Below, piece after piece: positions 50,461 to 64,000 of a stretch of DNA of 64,000 nucleotides; positions within the stretch are counted from its first letter, which is position 1, and the number at the start of each line of letters is the position of its first letter. Source of the stretch: a bacterium (GTDB taxonomy: Bacteria; Myxococcota; UBA727; JAUIJE01); the NCBI GenBank assembly GCA_030431455.1, contig JAUIJE010000004.1, positions 124,001 to 188,000 of the forward strand, given 5' to 3'. The notes below the pieces were generated by a model. That model searched no databases. It was not told the origin of the DNA and was given only the letters and a program-made list of their open reading frames with translations. The translations under genes were made by a program, and so were the position numbers.

Positions 50461-51771
50461 ATGCCCCGCATCCCCGGTTCTGTGCGCCCTCTGCCCCGTG
50501 CGATCGGCACCGAGACCGGGCCGGCCGCGCCCCGGGCCACCGAGAGCGCGCCGGCCACGACCCCGGCCCGGACCCCGGCCGAGGTCTACGCGGACATGGC
50601 CCCCCTCAACGTGAGCCCGTCGCACACGTTGGGCACGAGCTTCGCCGGCTATTCATGGAAGGCCGAGGACCTCGACGCGGTGATGAAGCAGTACGCGGTG
50701 GGCGATGCCCAGGCGTTGGTGCGCACCGCGATCGCGCTCCAGCGCGGCGACCGCACGCTCTCGGCCGACGAGCTCAAGGCCGCGGCGAAAAAGCTCACCA
50801 GCTACGTCACCGCCGGCCACCGCTGGTCCCCGGGGGTGCTCGCGGACATCATGCAGCAGCATGGGCTGGCCGAGGAGACCGCGCTGCTGCGCGCAGCCAA
50901 ACGGTTCGACGACGGCAACAGATATCTCGACCGGGACGAGCTCGCGGCCGGGGCCAAGGTGCTCAAAGGCATTGTCGAGGCCAACGACATCGCCACCGTG
51001 CAGGCCCGCCTCGACGAGCTCGGCACGGACCCGCGCTGCACCCTCGAGACCCTGGGCCACATCGAGGGCCAACCCGTGCGGGCGGTGCACATCGGGCCGC
51101 ACAATGGGCAGGAGCCCAAGTTGCGCGTGCTCGTCACCGGGGGCGTACACGGCAATGAGCCCTGCGGGACCGCGGCCGCGATGTTGCTCGTCGAGCAGCT
51201 GCTCAAAGACCCGCGCCTGTCCGAGGACGTGGCCTTCACCGTGGTCCCGCTCATCAACGTGCGCGGCTATCGCGACGGCACCCGGCGCACCCCGGGCGAC
51301 GACGACCTCAACCGCCACATGCACTTGGAGCATCAAGACAATGACCACCGCCCGGAGGAGGTCGAGATCGTGGAGAACGTGCTCGAGGGGCGCGGCCACG
51401 AACTGGTCCTGGACCTGCACTCGGGCATGGCCTCTCGCGATGGTTTTTGGCTCTACCACCGCAACGGCATTGGGCTGGCCAAGCCCGCGCTGGAGCGGTT
51501 CGGCCAGGAGTTCCCCCGGCTCAACCCCGCGAGCGTGCCCAACAAAGTCATGCCCGCGCCGGGATTGGTGGAGAGCGACCCGCCGCCGCCCGGCCAAGCC
51601 CACAAGGGCACGCTGAAGGATTTCGCCATCGACCACGGCGCGACCTGGGCGTTCACCGTCGAGGCCCCGGGGAGCGTGAGCTACCTCGACCAGGTCATGG
51701 GCGAAAACGAGATCGTGCACCAGGTGGTGCTCGAGGCCCGCCTGGCCAAATACCGCGCGGACGTGGCCTGA
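50461..51771 (+). CDS. M14-type (succinylglutamate desuccinylase/aspartoacylase-like) peptidase with EF-hand-like repeats
   Basis: 436 residues. No clear signal peptide; the first ~45 residues are Pro/Ala-rich. Two degenerate EF-hand-like units follow (residues ~97-110, GDRTLSADELKAAAKKL, and ~143-160, FDDGNRYLDRDELAAGAKVL); the loops lack the full set of Ca ligands. The zinc carboxypeptidase-like domain then shows the metal motif VTGGVHGNEPCG (HxxE), RTPGDDDLNRHMHLE, and LVLDLHSGMASRDG with the third ligand His. C-terminal WAFTVEAPGSVSYLDQV supplies the general-base Glu. It probably cleaves an amide or peptide; substrate unknown. Neighbours do not reveal the pathway. Confidence 0.85.
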   Translation: MPRIPGSVRPLPRAIGTETGPAAPRATESAPATTPARTPAEVYADMAPLNVSPSHTLGTSFAGYSWKAEDLDAVMKQYAVGDAQALVRTAIALQRGDRTLSADELKAAAKKLTSYVTAGHRWSPGVLADIMQQHGLAEETALLRAAKRFDDGNRYLDRDELAAGAKVLKGIVEANDIATVQARLDELGTDPRCTLETLGHIEGQPVRAVHIGPHNGQEPKLRVLVTGGVHGNEPCGTAAAMLLVEQLLKDPRLSEDVAFTVVPLINVRGYRDGTRRTPGDDDLNRHMHLEHQDNDHRPEEVEIVENVLEGRGHELVLDLHSGMASRDGFWLYHRNGIGLAKPALERFGQEFPRLNPASVPNKVMPAPGLVESDPPPPGQAHKGTLKDFAIDHGATWAFTVEAPGSVSYLDQVMGENEIVHQVVLEARLAKYRADVA

Positions 51772-51857
51772 GCGCGCGGATTAAGCCCGGCCGGCCCCGA
51801 ATTAAGTCGAGGCCCCACCGGGCGCTGTCTACGGTTTGACCATCCCCAGGAGGAACC

Positions 51858-52931
51858 ATGCGTGATGTGCGTGCCCTGTTTGTGATGGTTGGCCTGTCCG
51901 CGCCGTTGGGCTGCGTGGCGGTCGAAGACCCCATCGTCACCGAGCCCGGTCCCGGCGGCTGGGTCATGATCGAGCGCGAGGCGTTCGGCGCCGACGAGAC
52001 CAGCTGGGGGGTCGAGACCTGGACCTACGACGACGACAACCGGTTGGTGGCGTCCGAGGAGCGACAGGCCTGTTATTGCCTGAGCGGGGGGCGCTGGGTG
52101 TCGGCGGTCTACGAGCACGGGCCGGGCCTCTATGCCGCCACGGTGGTGAGCGACGAGCCGGGCTACGCCGACCGGGCGGTGGTGGCGCACCGGGACGCGG
52201 CCGGTCGCTGGACCGACCACCGCCTCGAGATCGATGGCGAGACCATCGAGGAGAGAACCTACCTGTACGACGAGGCCGGTCGCCTGTCCGCGGTGCACCG
52301 GACCGACGGCGCGGACGTGACCCTGACCTGGTCGGACACCGGCAAGCTGCTCAGCCGGCACGAGGACGACCTCTTGAGCACGGCCTTTTCCTACGACGAG
52401 GCCGACCGCATCGACGGGTGGCACACCAGCTACTCCGCGGCCGAGGTCACGTACGGCGACGATGGCCGGGTCGCGTCCTACGCCACCACCCACCAAGCCG
52501 ACCCGACCTGGGTCACCACGTACGACTACGACGCCGGCGGCCAAATGGTGCACAGCGAGGCGCGGCAAGAGGGGGACGGCACCATCGCCACCGAGCAGCT
52601 CGCGGTCTACGACGCGTCTGGCCGCGTCTCGTTCCACCAGACCCTCGATCACCGCAGCGGCGTGCGCACCACCCGGTCCCACGTGTTCGACGAGGCCGGG
52701 CGGCTGGTGGAGCTGACCTACGAGAGCAACCTCGCCCCCCAGGTGACCACCGCCGCGTACGAGACCAACGACGACGGCACCGTGACCGTGACCGTTCGTC
52801 ATGAAGGCACATTGGCGCAACGGACCCGGTACCGCCACTTCGACCAGGCACCGGACCTGGGGTTTGTCTCCCCCGACGTGACCCCGGCGTTGCCCTTGCC
52901 CCTGGTGCGGCTCCCCGAGATGGTTCCCTAG
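51858..52931 (+). CDS. RHS/YD-repeat-like lipoprotein
   Basis: 357 residues from ATG 51858, behind CAGGAGGAACC. Lipoprotein signal ends LSAPLGC (lipobox PLGC). The mature protein consists of repeated 20-residue units of RHS/YD type: ETWTYDDDNRLVASEERQ, RTYLYDEAGRLSAVHRTDG, FSYDEADRIDGWHTSY, VTYGDDGRVASYATTH, TTYDYDAGGQMVHSEARQEG, HVFDEAGRLVELTYES. These form beta-strand wraps as in RHS shells; here too few to enclose a toxin, and no toxin domain follows. Possibly a surface lipoprotein. The gene is monocistronic. Confidence 0.82.
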   Translation: MRDVRALFVMVGLSAPLGCVAVEDPIVTEPGPGGWVMIEREAFGADETSWGVETWTYDDDNRLVASEERQACYCLSGGRWVSAVYEHGPGLYAATVVSDEPGYADRAVVAHRDAAGRWTDHRLEIDGETIEERTYLYDEAGRLSAVHRTDGADVTLTWSDTGKLLSRHEDDLLSTAFSYDEADRIDGWHTSYSAAEVTYGDDGRVASYATTHQADPTWVTTYDYDAGGQMVHSEARQEGDGTIATEQLAVYDASGRVSFHQTLDHRSGVRTTRSHVFDEAGRLVELTYESNLAPQVTTAAYETNDDGTVTVTVRHEGTLAQRTRYRHFDQAPDLGFVSPDVTPALPLPLVRLPEMVP

Positions 52932-53011
52932 AGGGCAAAAAAGGGGTTGAAGCCCGGCGCACACCGACATCGACCACGGCCGGGCGGGAGCCAAACGGGC
53001 GGGTGAAGATG

Positions 53012-53029
53012 GCAACGCTCTTGCGTTGC
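53012..53029 (+). terminator. Weak hairpin after RHS-like lipoprotein gene
   Basis: GCAACGC/GCGTTGC stem with TCTT loop (53012-53029), followed by TTGGCATAAAAA. The T-run is short, so termination efficiency is doubtful. The 52932-53102 gap otherwise holds only the stronger leftward terminator. Confidence 0.4.
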
Positions 53030-53036
53030 TTGGCAT

Positions 53037-53072
53037 AAAAAAGGGCGGGTGAGGATTCCACCTCACCCGCCC
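53037..53072 (-). terminator. Intrinsic terminator of amidase-lectin gene
   Basis: On the minus strand, a perfect 12-bp stem GGGCGGGTGAGG / CCTCACCCGCCC (with a 6-nt loop) followed by TTTTTT (53037-53042 on the plus strand read AAAAAA). It begins 31 bp after the amidase stop and should end transcription of that gene. Confidence 0.85.
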
Positions 53073-53102
53073 CGGGTTGTGCAGGAACTTTGTGTCAGCG
53101 GC

Positions 53103-54542
53103 TCAGTGACCGTAGGTGTGGGTGTGCCAGAGCGCGCCCCCACCGCCATAGATCACCACGTTGCCGTCGTTCTGGATCGCGAGCCACGCGCCGCCGTTGC
53201 CGTAGGTGCCGGAGTTCCAGCGCACCGCGTTGCCGGGCCCGTAGAGCACGAGGTTGCCGTCGGTCTGCATCGCGAGCACCGACGTGCTTTGGCCGTTGGT
53301 GCCGGTGGCCCACAGGGGCGCGCCGTTTTTGTAGAGCACCACGTTGCCGTCGGTCTGGTGCACGAACAAGAAGCGTCCGTCGCAGCTGTGCACGCCTTGG
53401 CCGGGGGCCAGGCTTTGGCCCGAGCCGAGCGAGCCGCAGCCCGCGGGGGCGGGGGCGGGGGGCGGCGGAGGGTCGCCGCCGCCGCCGTTGTTCAGCTCGG
53501 CGAGCTTGTTGTTGGCCATCTGGCGGAGGTTGCCGAGCTGCGCGTAGAGGTGATTGCCGGGGCAGGCGGTGGACGCGTAGCTGTGGTCGCGGTGACCGCG
53601 CACCTTGTCACTGTTGATCGGAATGCCGTGCAGCAGGTTGAGCATCGCGAGCAGGCCCGACCCGTGGTCCATGGCCGCGGCCGACGGGGATTCGTTGCCG
53701 CACGTCGGGTGGAAGCAGCCGAGGAACACCACGCCGACGTTGCCGGTGTTGTTGTTCTTGGTGTGGCCGCCGCGGTAGGGCTGGGGGCGGAGCTCAAAGA
53801 TGCGGCCGTCCTGGGCCACGCCGAAGTGGTAGGCGACGTCGCAGTAGCCGCGGCCATCCATGTGGTAGGCCTGGGTCTGGCGGATGTACGCCTCGACGTT
53901 GGCCCCGGCCACGCTCGCGGTGTGGTGAATGGCGATGCGGTAGTAGTTGTTGCCCGGCTCTTTGGTCGAGCAGCGGTGGGCGCGCGCGCCCCACGCCGAC
54001 CGCGGCTTGACCCCGACGAAGGCCAGCTCCCCGGCGAGACCGTCTTCGCTCTCGGCGGTGTCCTCGAGCTCCAGATCGTTCGAGGGGTCGGCGAGCACCG
54101 CGGGGGCGAAGGTCAGCTGGTCGATGACGTCCGCGTCCTCGGCCTGCAAACCGACTTCCACCGAGAGGTAGACGCTGTCGAGCGCGCCTTTGCCCGCGAG
54201 CAAGCCGCCCTCGTTGAAGGTCCACTCGACCTCATGCCACGCCCCGGTGACGTCCCCGTCGCGGCCGCGCACCCACAAGGGCATCGGTTCGCTCTGCGCG
54301 TGCATGGTCAACATCAGGCCGACCTGTTCGGCCCCTTCGATCAGATCGACGGGCGGGCTCACCAGCCGGTCGCCGATGGGCAGGAACGTCTCCGCGAGCT
54401 CCTCGGGGTCAACGGTGACCTCGACGTCATGGGACACGTCCTCGGCGCGGGGGGCGACGTTCAGCGGGTTGTCGCCGTCCAAGTGGTTGGTGCAACCAAC
54501 CGCGGCGATCACGGGAAGCAGAAAACAAAGTTTGTGGTGCAT
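53103..54542 (-). CDS. Lipoprotein PGRP/amidase with GNA-type mannose-binding lectin domain
   Basis: 479 residues from ATG 54542 (AAGAGGGAG upstream), with lipobox AVGC after FLLPVIAA. A ~150-residue N-terminal domain of unknown type precedes a PGRP/type-2 amidase domain: PRSAWGARAHRC, YRIAIHHTAS (zinc ligand His206), DVAYHFGVAQDGRIFELRP, GNVGVVFLGCF, VRGHRDHS (His317) and STACPGNHLY (Cys327). After a Gly/Pro linker, three copies of the QxDxNxVxY mannose-binding motif appear: HQTDGNVVLY, MQTDGNLVLY, IQNDGNVVIY, defining a bulb-type (GNA-like) lectin. It should cleave the amide bond between MurNAc and L-Ala in peptidoglycan and hold a mannose-type glycan. It is leftward and ends at its own terminator. 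The pairing of activities is unusual. Confidence 0.9.
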   Translation of the reverse strand: MHHKLCFLLPVIAAVGCTNHLDGDNPLNVAPRAEDVSHDVEVTVDPEELAETFLPIGDRLVSPPVDLIEGAEQVGLMLTMHAQSEPMPLWVRGRDGDVTGAWHEVEWTFNEGGLLAGKGALDSVYLSVEVGLQAEDADVIDQLTFAPAVLADPSNDLELEDTAESEDGLAGELAFVGVKPRSAWGARAHRCSTKEPGNNYYRIAIHHTASVAGANVEAYIRQTQAYHMDGRGYCDVAYHFGVAQDGRIFELRPQPYRGGHTKNNNTGNVGVVFLGCFHPTCGNESPSAAAMDHGSGLLAMLNLLHGIPINSDKVRGHRDHSYASTACPGNHLYAQLGNLRQMANNKLAELNNGGGGDPPPPPAPAPAGCGSLGSGQSLAPGQGVHSCDGRFLFVHQTDGNVVLYKNGAPLWATGTNGQSTSVLAMQTDGNLVLYGPGNAVRWNSGTYGNGGAWLAIQNDGNVVIYGGGGALWHTHTYGH

Positions 54543-54706
54543 GGAACTCCCTCTTGGTGACGAGCACACCGTAGGGAAGCTTTGGACCGGGCGGACCTGA
54601 AAGCGCCGAAAACCTCCTGGCAGTCTCGCGCGCCCGCGTGGGGATGCGACGTCGACCACGACCCATCAGGTGGGTTTCAGGCCGCGGCGGCGTCGTTCAG
54701 GTGTGT

Positions 54707-55915
54707 TCAGCGCGAACCGGCGCGTTTTGTATCGACGTCCCAGGTGAGCTCGACCTGGGCCGGCGGCCCCTTGAACCGTGGATAGCGGATGGTGGCGAAG
54801 GCCTCGTCCAAACACGATGACGTCTTGCCCATCTTCAGGTGCCGCGGCCGGGTGTCGTATTCGCTCACCCGCCCGTCAGGGCTGACCTCCCAGGACAGGG
54901 CGACCTCGGTGTCGAACTCGGTGAGGTCGTCGCTCTGCTTGACGCAGTCTTCGAGCAGCACGCGGTAGTCGCTGAGCACGATCTTGGCGTCCCGGTCCGA
55001 GAACCGGCGTTGGCGCCGGCCTTGGGAAAAATCCTGGAACGAGGGCGCCCCCCACTTGTCCTGCTCGAGGCGGGCGCAGCTGACGTTCTTTTCGTCCCAC
55101 AGCGCCGCGCACAGCCGGCTGCTGCGGGGGGAGCGCCGGTAGAGGGCGGGGGCCGCGTCGAACGCCGGGCGGGACACGGGCACGGTCACCGCGCGGTCCG
55201 CGGCGAGGGAGGCGAGGGCCGCTTGTTCGAGCCGCTTTTTGTCCTCTTCGAGACGGGACAGGCCGAGATGGGCGCGCTGGGCCACTCGTTCGTGGTCGCG
55301 GCGGCCGTCCGCGTCGATCAGCTTTTTGAACCCCGCGCGTGATTTTTTGGCCCCCCCTGTGCTCACCGCGTACAGCTCGGCCACCAGCAACGCGGCCCGG
55401 CGCGCGGCGGCGTCGTCACCGAGCCCGGCGTAGGCTTTGCGGCCCGCGGCGAGGGTCTCGAGCAGCTTGCGGTCCTTGTCCGAGAGCTTGGCGGGCGGCC
55501 TTTTTCGTTTCTTTTTCAGGGACTTAGTGAGCGACTTGGCCGCCTTGTCCGCGGCCCGGGCGGCCTTGAGCAGGCCCCGGGTGCGCTTTTGGGCCTTCTT
55601 GTCCCGGAGCTTCTTGGCCTGTTTGTCGGCTTGCTTGAGCGCCTTGGATCGGGGCCCCGCGCGCCCCGCGGTGCCGTACAGCGCGGCGACCTGAAGCCAG
55701 GCCGCGAGCTTGTCCTCGGGCGCCGTGCTCTGCTTGGTCAGCGCCTTGGCCGCCTTGATCCGGTCGGTGATCGAGGCCCGGTCCTCGTCGGCAAAATCCC
55801 GCAACGCCTGGCGCCGGGCCGCGTCCGACAGCGGCATCTCGGCCTTGAGCGCCGCATAGGTCTGCGGCCCGTCAGCGGGCAAGATCGAACACAACAAGAC
55901 CAGGGCCGGCAGCAT
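54707..55915 (-). CDS. AgmX/PglI-type C-terminal domain secreted protein
   Basis: 402 residues from ATG 55915, chosen because it opens on a short signal-like stretch (LPALVLLCSILPADG); a TTG further upstream would add no sensible sequence. The central part is a long Lys/Ala/Asp-rich helical region (KSLTKSLKKKRKRPPAKLSD, AALYGTAGRAG), probably elongated coil. The C-terminal ~100 residues (DCVKQSDDLTEFDTEVALSW, GKTSSCLDEAFATIRYPRFK) resemble the AgmX/PglI C-terminal fold, a TonB-like module found in motility and envelope proteins. Leftward, it lies 164 bp upstream of the amidase gene and could share a regulator. Exact role unknown. Confidence 0.72.
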   Translation of the reverse strand: MLPALVLLCSILPADGPQTYAALKAEMPLSDAARRQALRDFADEDRASITDRIKAAKALTKQSTAPEDKLAAWLQVAALYGTAGRAGPRSKALKQADKQAKKLRDKKAQKRTRGLLKAARAADKAAKSLTKSLKKKRKRPPAKLSDKDRKLLETLAAGRKAYAGLGDDAAARRAALLVAELYAVSTGGAKKSRAGFKKLIDADGRRDHERVAQRAHLGLSRLEEDKKRLEQAALASLAADRAVTVPVSRPAFDAAPALYRRSPRSSRLCAALWDEKNVSCARLEQDKWGAPSFQDFSQGRRQRRFSDRDAKIVLSDYRVLLEDCVKQSDDLTEFDTEVALSWEVSPDGRVSEYDTRPRHLKMGKTSSCLDEAFATIRYPRFKGPPAQVELTWDVDTKRAGSR

Positions 55916-56044
55916 CGCGGAGGGGTTGTTAGCTTGTTCGGCCCGGCAAAAAAACGTCGGGATGGTGGTGGCGGGATGCAGATTTAGGGCCAACGCGGTG
56001 TCTCACCGGATTAGCTGTGTAAAAACGGGGCATTTCGTGTGCTC

Positions 56045-56073
56045 TTGACAGCTGACCCGGGATCCCGTACCCG
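56045..56073 (+). promoter_or_regulatory. Possible rpoB promoter (-35 TTGACA, weak -10)
   Basis: TTGACA at 56045-56050 is a perfect -35 box. At 17 bp spacing the -10 region reads TACCCG, a poor match to TATAAT. The promoter is therefore only a candidate. Confidence 0.3.
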
Positions 56074-56081
56074 CCAGCTGT
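56048..56081 (+). promoter_or_regulatory. Hairpin in rpoB leader
   Basis: Arms ACAGCTG (56048-56054) and CAGCTGT (56075-56081) are exact inverted repeats, enclosing 20 nt that include CGGGATCCCG, another palindrome. It could shape the 5' leader or bind a protein. Confidence 0.4.
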
Positions 56082-56094
56082 ACCCACCAGAAAA

Positions 56095-56129
56095 GACCCC
56101 CTCCCGATCATGATTGGGTGGGGTTTCTT
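56095..56129 (+). terminator. Terminator/attenuator-like hairpin upstream of rpoB
   Basis: GACCCC pairs with GGGGTT (56095-56100 with 56120-56125), then an internal loop, then CCCGAT/ATTGGG around a CATG loop, followed by TTTCTTATCT. Strong stem, moderate T-tail. It ends about 110 bp before the rpoB start. It may end upstream transcription or act as an attenuator. Confidence 0.5.
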
Positions 56130-56239
56130 ATCTGGTCGATTTTTCGACGGAGTCAGACTGATCCCATTTTCCGACGAGTGACCAACACGACGCGCGGAAA
56201 AAGGGAATAGCTGTCTTCGCATGAGTGAGGCGCTCGTCC

Positions 56240-60358
<4,119 letters not shown>

Positions 60359-60422
60359 TTGCTGAGCGGGACGCGCGCCGGAAGGCGCGCACTGTCCACG
60401 AACTCTTTTTGGGAGAACCGTC

Positions 60423-64000
<3,578 letters not shown>

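Larger units (their letters stand above)
55916..56239. other. Intergenic region between AgmX-like gene and rpoB
   Basis: 324 bp without a credible gene. It contains a possible TTGACA box, two hairpins (described separately) and AT-rich sequence toward rpoB (GTCGATTTTTCGACGGAG). It has to carry the divergent promoters of the leftward gene and of rpoBC. rplJ/rplL are not here. Confidence 0.6.

Noticed and set aside
51858-52931. Polymorphic toxin of RHS type
   Set aside because: There are only about ten short YD-like units, no core-associated domain, no C-terminal toxin and no immunity gene. It is better read as a lipoprotein with YD-like repeats.

Overview
The window is a stretch of a high-GC (about two thirds G+C or more by eye), gene-dense chromosome with frequent GTG starts and many ATGA/GTGA overlaps. 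Lipoboxes, FHA/GAF/cyclase and Ser/Thr kinase signalling proteins, a DUF4388-type protein, a Gly-Asp repeat lipoprotein, a caspase-like protein and RpoB/RpoC of proteobacterial style together point to a Myxococcota-like (or related Bradymonadota-type) delta-proteobacterial lineage. That placement is inference. I see no prophage, insertion sequence, CRISPR array or rRNA operon.

Layout. 1-5081: a truncated cyclic-nucleotide-binding-domain protein, a lipoprotein esterase whose alpha/beta-hydrolase catalytic order looks circularly permuted, tRNA-Lys(TTT) with a terminator, mtaB (which in known systems modifies A37 of that tRNA) and a small membrane protein. 5143-12702: an ABC exporter, then a leftward five-gene operon (secreted lipoprotein, ECF-like sigma factor, Gly-Asp repeat lipoprotein, single-pass membrane protein, caspase-like protein) behind tRNA-Glu(TTC). 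12832-21822: lipid/acyl-CoA genes (dehydrogenase-hydratase fusion, MaoC-type protein), a phosphodiester glycosidase-like lipoprotein, a metal-receptor-like protein coupled to an orphan glutamine amidotransferase, a LEA-type lipoprotein, rsmD-coaD and a PDZ lipoprotein. 21981-31111: ppsA, a leftward DUF4388 protein, a run of secreted/TPR proteins and recO. 31189-38744: an FHA-GAF-adenylate cyclase, a membrane Ser/Thr kinase, a GT2 and a GT-C type glycosyltransferase, and a secreted protein.

38888-52931 is a long rightward block: a membrane sensor-like protein, a lipoprotein with pre-peptidase-like domains, a coiled-coil NYN nuclease-like protein, thrC, a SpoIID-type protein, an IHF/HU protein, a HIT protein, an unrecognised secreted protein, a CinA-N/MoaB-like protein, an M14-type peptidase and an RHS-like lipoprotein. 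Two leftward envelope genes (an amidase with a GNA-type lectin domain, and an AgmX/PglI-like protein) follow. rpoB and the 5' part of rpoC close the window, with a structured leader and without rplJ/rplL directly upstream.

The items most worth attention are the permuted esterase, the sigma-caspase operon, the amidase-lectin lipoprotein, the tRNA-Lys/mtaB pairing, the triplicated start-codon repeat at 47876-47922, and a possible short DNA motif (CATTG core) that recurs in different reading frames with otherwise rare codons.
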